This document shows positions 1 through 9,828 of a stretch of DNA of 64,000 bases, one piece after another. The notes beneath the pieces were generated by a model, which was not told the origin of the DNA, searched no databases, and saw only the letters and a list, made by a program, of their open reading frames with translations. The stretch is from assembly GCA_026874595.1 (NCBI GenBank), contig CM049317.1:16911382-16975381 (forward strand), read 5' to 3'. The stretch is from Sipunculus nudus (lineage: Eukaryota > Annelida > Sipuncula > Golfingiida > Sipunculidae). Each line of letters begins with the position of its first letter. Position 1 is the first letter of the stretch. The position numbers and the translations under genes were made by a program.

Positions 1-82
1 CTGTAACTGGTCTATATCTGCCCACACACCAAAATTTAGGCCAATATCTGCAGGCATTGCGAAAAAAAGTCCGTACAACTGT
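1..82. repeat. Tail of a ~180-bp dispersed/tandem repeat unit
   Basis: This stretch matches the second half of the repeat unit that recurs at 8483-8800 and 9476-9828, including the shared phrase ATCTGCAGGCATTGCGAAAA. It is in the same orientation as those copies, so the unit lies on both sides of the hAT1 transposon. No coding potential is seen. Confidence 0.75.
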
Positions 83-90
83 TTGATTTC

Positions 91-161
91 GGAATGACGG
101 AATGACGGAATGACGGACATGGGTAAAACTAAATGCCCCGGCCACTTTGAGGCGGGGGCAT
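91..161. repeat. GACGGAAT short tandem repeat followed by a GC hairpin
   Basis: Three GGAATGACGG-type repeats (about 91-118) are followed by a hairpin whose arms are ATGCCCC (133-139) and GGGGCAT (155-161). GACGG tracts next to such hairpins sit at the ends of many invertebrate non-autonomous repeats, so I read this as an element end. Which element it belongs to is not clear. Confidence 0.5.
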
Positions 162-521
162 AAAAAAACATACATATACATACACTATAATATAGTTAAC
201 ATATATAACATAGTTTTATATAATATACATATAGAGGGAGCAGGCAGGCATTGTCAGTGCTTCCTGCACTGTCCGCCATTAAAACTTCGCTGAAGGCCTA
301 ACTGTCAGGGGATATTAATTAATCAAAGTGTCACTGGTCAGGCAAAAGTCTGTGAGGTTGCCTTACTGATAACCTGGGCCATGACATCCTGAAGTGTGAG
401 ACTTTCCAGGTCTGGCATCTTTGCTATTAATGAACTGTCTTGCTGGTCAGTCACAGTCACAGTAACTGTCTAGAATAGAAACCTGAAAGATGTGTCCACA
501 GTCAGTGTGTTTTGTGTTTTT
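162..521. other. Non-coding stretch upstream of hAT1 exon 1
   Basis: This starts with an ATACAT-rich stretch (about 166-230) and then unremarkable sequence. It may hold the left end and promoter of hAT1, but I found no inverted terminal repeat or target duplication. Confidence 0.3.
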
Positions 522-595
522 ATGGCAGCCAACAAAAAGCGAAAGATATCAGACTTCTTTGTCAAATCCCAGGATTCCACCTGTGATACAGTGAG
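522..595 (+). pseudogene. Probable exon 1 of the hAT1 transposase
   Basis: The ATG at 522 opens a 25-residue segment beginning MAANKKRKISDFF. A basic KKRKI-S-x-FF start is typical of the N terminus of ZMYM1-like/TTF-finger hAT transposases and may also act as a nuclear localisation signal. The segment ends at a consensus splice donor (GTGAG followed by GTATGT, GT at 596). Joined in phase to the acceptor ending at 6047, the frame stays open for about 31 further codons, which supports the pairing. The splice is inferred from sequence only. Confidence 0.55.
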
Positions 596-1065
596 GTATG
601 TACAGTTATATTTTATTCCTTTGAGCCTGTATATAAATAAGCCCTTTGGATTTATTAGTTTTTAGCTCAGCTGACTGCAAGTCATCTGAGCTATGACTGT
701 GTAACTGTTCTATGTCTTCACTTATCCATTTTTAGATGCAGTAACTCATTAAAGCAAAGGGGGACTCTAATTTTAATTGAGACCTGTGAAGCTCACATTT
801 GTGTCTGGTTATATATCGGGGGTGGGGTGGGGGGTTGTTCTCTTATTTATCTACTCACAGGTTTCCTGCAGAATTACATTATAATATTTGTCACTGCATG
901 CATAAAACCCGAGCATTGATAATTTCACAATTTAGGGTTGAATCTAACATAGATAGGAGCAGCTAATTTTTTTTTGTATAGGTTAAATACATGTATAAAT
1001 GGTGCTAGGAAATAAACCTACAAAGTCAACACGGGTTTTCACAGTGAAATCAAGCAAGGTATGCC

Positions 1066-1143
1066 TTATCATTTATTATTATTATTAATATTACTATCAT
1101 TATTAATATTATTATTATTATAATTATTATCATTATTATTCAA
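1066..1143. repeat. (TTA/ATT)n microsatellite
   Basis: An imperfect trinucleotide run of ATT/TTA, interrupted by ATC units, over about 78 bases. Confidence 0.85.
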
Positions 1144-1360
1144 ATAAATGAGGGCCATCTGAATTATGTGCAAGGCTTTAGACTAACAGATCACTGAAGA
1201 CTAACCATATGCATGTAAATCTGGCACTGTTACTAGTGTAAGTATGACACAAATAATAAAATGGTGAATTAAGCAACATCCCCCCCCTTCGTAATGGAAA
1301 CAATACATGTGCACTTCCAGGTATCCAATGTCATAATCCCTTTTTTTAATCACATTTTTA

Positions 1361-1450
1361 TCTCAGCTGACTATAAGTCATCTGAGCTATAGTTATGATT
1401 GATTGTCCGACGTCCGCCCGTCAGCTGTGCCGTCCGTCCATCCGTTTCAC
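1361..1450. repeat. Terminus of a CTCAGCTGACT-type invertebrate repeat
   Basis: The sequence TTTTTATCTCAGCTGAC is followed by GTCCG/CCGTCCGTCC-rich DNA. A sister terminus (TTTTTAGCTCAGCTGAC) lies at about 659-676. The reverse-complement form ends at 4584 behind a GACGGACGG tract, and a more diverged one at about 9455-9475. These pair as element ends, but the exact pairing is unresolved because they overlap the inverted-repeat element at 2150-4872. Confidence 0.55.
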
Positions 1451-3799
1451 TGGCACGTTTCGAAACCTATAGACCTATACGAATCCGAAATTTGACATAT
1501 TTTAGATGTCCCTAGGATCTCCTACCAGACTGAAACCTGGGTCACTATGACTTAGTTCCTTCCAGAATTAAAGGAAAAACCTCAATTTTCCATTAAAAAA
1601 CTATTATCATACTTCAGACTGCCTAATATTAAAACCACTCATCTGTTTTTCTTCATATTTACCATAACTTTTCCCATATATAGTTCTATAACCAACCAAA
1701 AACATTGGTCAGTATTACATGATTTATAAAAACTATGGGCCCAAACATAATGCACTTTGTAAAAAATAAAGAAAGATATTTACTCACTTAACATGATAAT
1801 TGTTGAAGCTAGAGACTTTTTTTAGGGATTTAACTTTATTTTATCAAGATTCAATTATATACCGAAAATTAGATCTGAATTTTGTAATTTATTTAAAGTC
1901 ATTAGCATAAATATTATTAAATCAGTATCTTAAATTTTGCAAAACATTGACTTTTTATCCAGAAAGCCAATTAGATTTAATTTTCACAGCAGGTACACAT
2001 TAGGATTTAATCTGTTAAATTATGAAATTTCAAATAAAAGCTAAAAAAATGGGCTTGCTTTTAAAGTTTTTTCAGAGGCCCTATAGTGTTCACATTGTTT
2101 ATATTGAAACTGTATACATTTGATAAAATTGAAATATATTTTGTATTATAACAAGTGACCCATGGGTCATGACGCTCAGCTGCCAAGCATGACCTGTGAC
2201 ATCATGGACTGAGATTCACAACTTCCAGTCAAATTTTGAAGAACCAATTTGCCAATTTGTTGAAAATTTTCTATGACAACAGAAATATATCACCTATGTC
2301 TGGTTAAAACATTGTGAATTGATGGTCTGAGGAAAATGCATGATTGTTAAGCTATCAGGAACTATTCCAACAGCTTGCTTGAAACCTGTCAGTCTCAAAA
2401 GGAACACCACAAAGGGCAAATATAAGATCAAAATATATAGCAAAAATCAAGGAAATACATGCAAGAATTATTGAGAAACAGGTGCTTCTATGTGAATTTT
2501 TATTCAATACAAGCCAACTGTACTGCACTTTTATAAATGATGGTAATATTTATTCAGAAATATTTGACACAATCCTTTACAAGATTACATAAATATACAT
2601 CCAACTGCATTCATTTTAACTGTTCTTGAGATAAAATGATCAAAAGGAATTAAAAGATGGTTGCCTGGTGTCCATATTGGACTTCTGACAAGTCTGAAAT
2701 CAGACAACAAACATTCTCTAAATCGGACCAAACATTAAAGAAAAATTACTGAAACTGCACTGAAGAAAGAATTTCTAAGGTGGCTAACTGGCAGACATAA
2801 TGGATTTCTGACAAGTATGACATTTGATATCCCACATTCTCCAATAAGAGACCAAACTTGGGGCAAATTATCCAGTAATGGATGCCCAAAATAATTCAGA
2901 AGGCATGTCCAGGCCCTCATATCAGATTTATAAATATGCAATTGTAAAAAGTGTAAGTCCAATATTTTTTATTATCACTCTGCTTTTCAATGGGGTCAGC
3001 AGGGTAGGTAAACTGCCAAACCTGAAAGAAAAGAAATGCAGAAAGCATGACTAAGAGTCTTGAAATAAAACAAAAAGCCATCCTAAATCAAGGTACACAT
3101 CCACATATTATGAGAACAAACACTTGCTTTTATATGTGGTGATATATATTAAAATATTCAGATATCTAGGAAACTAAGTTAATTGCTAGGATTCCATGAA
3201 ATAAACTGCAAAATGTTCCCATCATCTTATAAATCAGTAGCTAAACCTTAATACTATACTCTCATAGTCTTAATGCCTGGCTGAAGCATTCTGACAACAG
3301 TGTTTTTGTTATGAAGTAACGAGGTACTTATCACTGAGCCTTATCACTTAATAGGCTGATACAAAAGGGAGTCATATGTCACCAGTGTCACTCACAATTA
3401 CAGCCACACAGGGAGATGTACCAGCTGGAGTGGGATGGTTATATATACAAGAAAAATAGAGATGGTCTAATACTCTATAAAATAAGTAATTGTGAACATC
3501 CCTGACCTATGACCTTGGCCTTTTGCCCATATATCAACTGGATTCTTTCTAAATGATGGGTAACTACTAACCACTTAAATCTGGTGTAATTACTTGGCAA
3601 CCAATGGGTGAATAACTTTGACCTGCAACCTTTAACCTGCTGACCAGCTGACCCCAAAATCAATAAGTTATTTATTCAAGCAAAAAGACCCATAAATATG
3701 AAGTTTGAGTCAAACTGAGTGATGCATAGATGTGGCATATGTGAAAGACTGAAGGTTTGGGTTGAACAGTTACACTTGAAATATGCTCACAAGCATTTA

Positions 3800-4300
3800 G
3801 AACAATTAAATATTGTGACCTTGACCTTTGACTTTTTGACCTCAACATCAATAGGTTTCTTCCCTTATTGGTAGGTAAGCCATATATGACAGATGGAAGG
3901 TACAGATTGAAAAGTTTGCCTGAAAAAGACTCCACGCAAGAAGTGGGTGCTGTGAACTTGACCTTTGACCTCAAAATCAACAGGTCTTTTCCCCTGTTGG
4001 CAGAGAAGGGATATCAGTGCTGGAAGGTTTGGAATGAAAAGTCTAGCTTGAAATGTGTCCACAACCTTTTCAAAGAAGTGGATCCTGTGACCCTGACCTT
4101 TGACCTTGTGACCTCAAAATCTATAGGATTCTTCTCCAACTTAGTATGTGAGCTATATGTGAAAGATCAAAGAATTGGGATGAAAGGGTTGGCTTAAAAT
4201 GCATCAACAGGCTTTTCAAAGAAGAGGCTCCTGTGACCTTGACCTTTGACCTTTTGACCTCAAAAAAATTATGGTTCTTCCCCTGTTGGTAGGTGAGCTG
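3800..4300. repeat. Tandem ~140-bp repeat with TGACCTTGACCTTTGACC core
   Basis: The core recurs at about 3812, 3954, 4087 and 4233. After each core comes CTCAAAATCAATAGG-like sequence, a CCCCTGTTGGTAG-like phrase and AAAGATGGAAGGTTTGG-like sequence. Weaker copies lie at about 3500 and 3615. Open frames across this array on both strands (for example 3868-4197) are repeat translations and not genes. Confidence 0.8.
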
Positions 4301-4489
4301 TATGTGAAAGATGGAAGGTTTGGAATGAAAATTTTGTCTCAAAGAGTTATTTCTGGGGGGTGCAAACACACCCCATAACTTCAAGAATATAGGTCGCAGT
4401 GACCTAATTTCAGGTTTGCAAGGAGATCTTTTCATAACCTCTAAGACTGCATAGGGTTCATGGCCCTAGCCCCTACGGTTACGATTTGT

Positions 4490-4584
4490 GCCCTGCTAAC
4501 GGACGGACGGACAGACGGAAGGACGACGGACAAAGACCCATCGCTATAGCCCAGCATTACTGAAAGTCAGCTGAGCTAAAAATA
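4490..4584. repeat. GACGG-rich right end of a CTCAGCTG repeat
   Basis: GGACGGACGGACAGACGG (about 4500-4517) is followed by AAAGTCAGCTGAGCTAAAAA at about 4562-4581, the reverse complement of the left-type termini at 659 and 1361. It marks the end of an element within or overlapping the 2150-4872 element. Confidence 0.6.
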
Positions 4585-4887
4585 TAGGATCAAATTGAAC
4601 AAATGTGTAAACTGCTTAACTGTTAATACTACTAGCTTATCAGAGAGCCCAGCCATGATCATTGTAACAGTATAGATTGTATATTTACAGAGTGTTCACA
4701 TGCCTCACTTCCAACAATTTCTTACCCATCAGTCCACCCAATCATTTCAATCAACCATGGCCAATGTTACATCGATCTTCCTCTCAGACATTATCTATAT
4801 TTTTTATTATTTTAGACTTTTACCTTCAAAGTTTCAGTTCAGCTGAGCATCATGATCCATGGGTCCCTTGTTCTTTTAATTGGCTCA

Positions 4888-4984
4888 ACACACACACACA
4901 CACATAAATATACATACACACATATGTACATACACACATATATAAATATATATATATATATATGTATATATGTGTATATATACA
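4888..4984. repeat. CA/TA compound microsatellite
   Basis: (CA)n at about 4889-4904 passes into TACACA and then (AT)n, directly beside the left end of the inverted-repeat element at 4985. A (CA)n run also follows that element's right end at 5918-5930, so it may have inserted into a microsatellite. Confidence 0.85.
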
Positions 4985-5919
4985 TGTCAAAGCCCAGAAC
5001 CCGAACTCGTCGATTGGTCAAGATCAGATCCCAATCAGGATTCGGTCTGGCCTAAATCCCAATTGGGATCTGGTCCTGCGCTTGTCCAGACCAGATCCTT
5101 ATCAGGGTTTAGGCCGGACCAAGTCTGATCGGGATCTGTCTATCTATCTAGAGCAGGCTTTTGGTGTAAACATTATAATTCCATTAGGTTGAGACATGAA
5201 AAGTTGTCTGAAAAATTTTATTTTATATATTTATATAGGTAATAAAAATATGAACTACACATACATGTATATATAGTGGGAAATGTTGATAAGAGAAATT
5301 ATAAACTGTTTGTTTTCATAAAATAAGGATTTTGCACTTGAATGTAAGCTGTTCATTGTTAAATATTTGATCTATCAGAAAAGTGGTATATAAAATATAT
5401 AAATTGAGAATGAGAATATTAGGAATATCCATATTTGAAAACCAGGGACTGAAAACTTGATAAAAAATATTAATGTCATCCACCTAACAATTTATTCTAC
5501 CTACAAAACGCATCAACTATATGTTACACGTACTTATTTACACAGTGAGTCAACTTAAACTAGTTCAATTGTTATATAATAAATTGAATATACAATTTGA
5601 TTAAAATACTGAAAATAATAATTAAACATGAACAATAATACAAGGACTTGTATAATTTAAATATATATAATCACTCAATTAATTCAGTAGTAAGTTAGAA
5701 TAATTAACACTTACAACAACCTCAATAAAGACTTTTCATTGCTTATCAAGTTATAATTTCAGACACAAGAGCATGCTCTGAATCTTGGTCTGGGCTGATC
5801 TGAAACTTGATAAGTCCAGACAGGAACTCATTATCCGGGTTTAGGCCGGACCAAATCCTGATTGGGATATGGTCTGGATCAATCACCGATTGGTCAAGAT
5901 CAGGATCTGGGCCTTGACA
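4985..5919. mobile_element. 0.94-kb foldback-like element with ~110-bp inverted repeats
   Basis: The left arm begins TGTCAAAGCCCAGA (4985) and the right arm ends TCTGGGCCTTGACA (5919). The arms share, in inverted order, GATTGGTCAAGATCAG, GGTCTGG and TTTAGGCCGGACCA-like blocks for roughly 110-180 bp with small gaps. The core (about 5200-5750) is AT-rich and non-coding. Flanks are CA/TA microsatellite, so no target duplication can be read. Superfamily unknown. Confidence 0.7.
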
Positions 5920-6047
5920 CACACACACATATAATTTTGTAATACTTTTGAACTTTTGATTTAAAATAATTATTAATTTGTACATGTTGGCAAGATCTGA
6001 TAACGAATCTGATACTGTCTACAGAGAAAGTTTTGTTTAAATTACAG

Positions 6048-8470
6048 CAGAAACCATAAACGTCCCAGTGATGGTCAGCCTGATTTGGAAGGACATAATG
6101 CCAAAAGAAGTTTTGCAGCCGGCAAACAAGTCGGTACCTAACCTCAAACGGACCCATCTACACACAGAGAACTGAGTAGAGAACTTCATACCTCAGATGA
6201 TGATGAGCCTAATCCTCCTGACACTGCAGCGTGTACATCAGTATGTTGTTCTGTTGATGCTGATAAACCATATCAGACACAGGAAAGACAAGTTATAGAA
6301 AGCACAAAGAAATCATGACTGACATGAAAAGGTGCCAAGAGAAGTGTGGAACAAAGAATGTTTAAGACAACTTGGTATGCATCTCATAAGTGGTTGACAT
6401 TGTGTACACAAAAGTACAAGGCTTTCTGCTTCTACTGCCGCTGGGCGATCCATCACCAGCAGCTTACCATGAGCAAGAATGAAGAATGAGCTTTCACAGA
6501 GACAGGATTTAACAACTGGAAAAGGGCTACTCAGCGATTTAAGGACCATGAAAAATGTGAAGCACATCTAGAAGCTGTCGGAAAGTTTGCTGCCTCTAAG
6601 GCAGTTCCTGTTGATGCACAGTTGTCAGCAAAAGCCAAGGCAGACAAAGATCGACACAGTCGGGTATTGCTTATCCAGCTAGGAAGCCTGAGGTTTTTGT
6701 TATGCCAGGGTTTGGCATTACATGGACATGAGACTATAGAAGGCAACATGCGTCAGCTTCTGAAAGAGAGGTCAACAGAGCTTCCTGAACTTGCCAGCTG
6801 GCTAGATGATGGCAAATATTTATCAGGTGATATCCTGAAGGAGCTTATTACGATCATGGGAAACACCGTGTTGCGAAAAGTTGCAGCTGATGTTAAAGAT
6901 GCTTTATGGTATTGTTTTAGCAGATGAAACCAGGGACATTTCTAACAGAGAGCAAGTGAACATAGTTATTAGATGGGTGACCAGGGATTACACTGTCAAA
7001 GAAGATGCCATTGGTATGATGCAAGTACCGAACACATCAGCTGAAACATTGACAAATGCCATTCTTGATGTACTTCAGAGGTGCGCAATACCCATTGACC
7101 ATTGCAGAGGTCAAGGATATGATGGAGCCAGCAACATGTCCTGGTACAGATCTGGCGTTGCCAAGAGAATACGAGATATCAACCCTAAAGCTCTACCTGT
7201 GCACTGCTTAGCACACTGTATGAATCTTTGTCTACAAGACATTGGTCGCAAGTTCATTCCTGTCAGGGATTCCCTGGACCTCGTTATGGAAATTGTAAAA
7301 CTAATAAAACTATCACCAAAGCGACAGTGTCTATTTGAAGACAAGAAGAAAGAAGAAAATGGGGGAAAAGAAAATAAAAATGATGCAGAGGATGAAACCA
7401 TGCACATCCTCAAAGAAAAACCAAACTTGCGCCCCCTGTGTCCAATAAGGTGGACTGTTAGAGGTTATGCCATACGTACTGTGTTAGAAAACTACACTGT
7501 TTTGCAAGACACTCTCGAGGAAATAAACTCTGGAACAAACGATGAGTACTCAAGAAGGGCTGGTGGTCAGCTTGCTGTAATGAACAAGTTCAGCACCTTT
7601 TTTGGACTACACCTATCAAACCTCATTTTTGGGGCATCTGAACAGTTGTCGAGGACAATACAGGCAAAAGACACTACTTTGGGAGAAGCCCTCAAGGCTG
7701 CAGAGTTAGCAAGAAAATTCGATGAGATCAATCGTGATGAGGAAAAATTTGAAGACTTTTATTCAAGAGTCCTTCAGGAAGCAGAGACAAAAACTGATGA
7801 ACCAGCTCTTCCTAGATACAAGAAGGCTCCTAGGAAAATTGATGATGGTAGTCATGCACACAGATTTGAAACCATGAAATCCTATTACAAGCAAATCTAC
7901 GTCGAGGTCATGGAAAACATCAAGGGGGAGCTGGAGCGACGTTTTTGTCAAGAGAGCATGACAGCTGTAAAAGAGATGGAGGCCTTTATCATTGATTCTG
8001 CTAAAGGGAAAGAGGGTTGCATAAGTCAAAAGATGAAAGATATGTATGTCGGGGACATCAGATTTGACGACCTTCAGAGGCAAGCAGCGTTGTTGCCAGC
8101 AGCCATCCGGCTGGCCTTACCTGAAGTGGAAAGAGTTTCAACAATCAGAACAGTTTGTCATGCACTAAACAAAACTCCAGCCTATAAAGAATTATTAGAA
8201 CAAGTTCACAAGGCTCTAATACTTTATCTTACAGTGCCAGTGACGACATCATCAAACGAGAGAGTCTTCTCTACCCTTCGTGGATTAAAGACCTACCAGA
8301 GAAGCACAATGTCCCAACAAACGTTAAACAACAGCATAATTGTCCAGCTTCACAAGAACAAAACTGACAATTTAGACCTTAAATCTGTTGCTGAAGAATT
8401 TAGACAAAAACTAGATGTGTCGGAACGACACGAATGCCCCCGCCTAGGGCAAATTAGAGACATTTGTTAA
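6048..8470 (+). pseudogene. hAT1 transposase, main exon (TTF zinc finger, DUF4371-like core, hAT dimerisation)
   Basis: A hAT transposase cuts and pastes its own element using an RNase-H-like DDE fold with an inserted helical domain. Visible in order: a TTF-type zinc-finger region at about 6340-6570 (FCFYC, then FTETGFNNWKRATQRF); the first catalytic aspartate in LADETRDIS (about 6918-6944); the second in YDGASNM (about 7120); a CLAH motif near 7207; an RW pair in PIRW (about 7450); and the C-terminal dimerisation block with catalytic glutamate in TTSSNERVFST (about 8245-8277). All catalytic residues are present. It is broken by stops at 6139, 6316, 6325 and 6487 and by a one-base shift near 6900, after which the frame is open to 8470. 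The stops are TAA or TGA, as expected from C-to-T change at CAA and CGA codons. Resemblance to ZMYM1-type host genes is expected, since those derive from hAT. Confidence 0.85.
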
Positions 8471-8482
8471 ATTTTGTAAATT

Positions 8483-8800
8483 TTTTTAAGTTCAGGAAGT
8501 GTTGTATGGTCAAAAGTAGGTCAACAAGGGCAAAATGCAAACTCGATCTGTAAAGGGTCATTATCAAGCAACACACCAAAAATCAGGCCAGTATCTGCAA
8601 GCATTGTGAAAAAAAGTCCATATATGTGCATTTTTCATGAAAATTTCTGTCTTTCATGAAATTTTCTATGTTCAGGATCTGTCATATGGTGAAAAATAGG
8701 TTAACTGGGACGAAACGCGAACTCGATCTGTAAGTGGTCATTATGCGCCCACAGACCAAACATTAGGCCAGTATCTGTAAGCATTGCATTGCGAAACTAG
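8483..8800. repeat. Two units of the ~180-bp repeat
   Basis: Units begin near 8490 (GTTCAGGAAGTG) and 8670 (GTTCAGGATCTG), 180 bases apart. Each contains AGTAGGTCAAC-like, AACTCGATCTGTAA and ATCTGCAAGCATTG-like phrases. They begin right after the hAT1 stop codon. No coding potential. Confidence 0.8.
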
Positions 8801-8807
8801 AATATTA

Positions 8808-9475
8808 GCAAAAGTTGATAATCATTTATAAATTTAAATTGGAGAGGTATATACCATGTTTCATAACAATCCATCAAATGCTTCCTGAGAAATAAGCTCC
8901 TAAGTTTTCTTCTATACTAAGCTCTGTGACCTTGAAAAGTAGGTCAAGATCACCCATCTTTGAACTTGACCAAGATTTTGTAAATATAATGCAATAGGAC
9001 TGAAGAAATGAAGTTCCTGTGTTGAATACCTTTGGAGATATCATGCACAAAAGGCCAAAATTGAAAAAATCCGATAAAATTTCATTAAAAAATCAGAAAT
9101 TACAGGTGGCGCCACCAAAATTGTGCAGCACATACAGACCATCAGTCCCAATGATCATAGTAAGTTTTGTGAAAATCCACACAATGGTTCCTGAGATATA
9201 AACTTCTGAGTGTTTTTCTATAATCAGCTCTAAAATGTAGAAAAATGGGTCAAGATCACCCATCTTCGAACTTGACCGAGATTTTATCGATATACATCTT
9301 CACTGCTGAAATAAAATTCCAACGGTGAATCCTTTTAGAGATATCCCGCTCACAAGGTAAAAGTTAACAGACGCGGAACGGACGGATGGACGGACAGACA
9401 CCGGACAGACAGATGGACAGATGGACAGCTTGGGTGACGAAAATAGCCCATCAGCCTATGAGCTGAGGGCTAAAA
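8808..9475. repeat. Diverged repeat interposed in the 180-bp array, ending in GACGG tract
   Basis: Two related segments (about 8870-8990 and 9150-9300) share GAGATAAACTTCTGAG-like and GGGTCAAGATCACCCATCTT phrases. The stretch ends in GGACGGACAGAC-type sequence and CAGCCTATGAGCTGAGGGCTAAAAA, the end signature also seen at 4562-4581. It looks like a separate element inserted among the 180-bp units. Confidence 0.6.
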
Positions 9476-9828
9476 ACGGCTGTACATGTGTATTTGTCAT
9501 GAAAATTTCTATTTTTCATGAATTTTTCTAAGTTTAGGAGCCGTAAAACAGTCAAAAGTAGGTCAACCGGGATGAAACACGAACTCGATCTGTAACTGGT
9601 CATTATCTGCCCACACACCAAAAATCAGGCCAATATCTGCAGGCATTGCGAAAAAAAGTCCGTACATGTGTATTTGTCATGAAAATTTCTATTTTTCATT
9701 AAATTTTTCTAAGTTTAGGAGCCGTAAAACGGTCAAAAGTAGGTCAACCGGGACGAAACGCGAACTCGATCTGTAACTGGTCTAAATCTGCCCACACACC
9801 AAAAATCAGGCCAATATCTGCAGGCATT
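9476..9828. repeat. Two further units of the ~180-bp repeat, abutting hAT2
   Basis: GTACATGTGTATTTGTCATG recurs at 9482 and 9662, again 180 bases apart. The two units are much more alike to each other (a few per cent difference) than to the 8483-8800 pair. The second passes directly into hAT2 coding sequence at about 9829. Confidence 0.85.

Larger units (their letters stand above)
2150..4872. mobile_element. 2.7-kb non-autonomous element with ~33-bp inverted termini
   Basis: The left end (2150-2182) and right end (4840-4872) are near-perfect inverted copies sharing GACCCATGGRTCATGAYGCT and ending in CAGCTG on the inside. No transposase is present. The right part carries a tandem array of TGACCTTGACCTTTGACC-type units. 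A related terminus also occurs at about 23326-23356, so this is a family. No clear target duplication was found, so the superfamily is unassigned. It lies inside the inferred hAT1 intron. Confidence 0.65.
596..6047 (+). other. Probable hAT1 intron, filled with nested non-autonomous elements
   Basis: The inferred 5.4-kb intron runs from the GTATGT donor at 596 to the AG at 6046-6047 after a TTTTGTTTAAATTACAG tract. It contains a TTA-rich microsatellite, ends of CTCAGCTG-type repeats (about 660-700 and 1361-1450), a 2.7-kb inverted-repeat element (2150-4872), CA/TA microsatellites and a 0.9-kb inverted-repeat element (4985-5919). No host exon was recognised. The short open frames that occur here fall inside the repeats. 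Confidence 0.5.
522..8470 (+). mobile_element. hAT1: near full-length hAT-superfamily DNA transposon, decayed
   Basis: This region reads as one hAT transposase gene of the TTF-zinc-finger/ZMYM-like kind. It has a short first exon (522-595), an intron (596-6047) stuffed with other elements, and a large second exon (6048-8470). Spliced length would be about 830 residues, normal for the family. Terminal inverted repeats were not found, so the outer ends are unknown and the given limits are those of the coding part. The 180-bp repeat family lies on both sides. Four in-frame stops and one frameshift make it non-autonomous today. Confidence 0.8.

Noticed and set aside
3672-4435. Several open frames of about 100 codons on both strands
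   Set aside because: All follow the ~140-bp TGACCTTGACCTTTGACC array and change with it. They are repeat translations.
4985-5190. Inverted repeat read as a small-RNA hairpin gene
   Set aside because: The arms are 0.7 kb apart and belong to a transposon-like inverted-repeat element.
7111-8083. Minus-strand frames of about 100 codons
   Set aside because: They are antisense to the hAT1 transposase.
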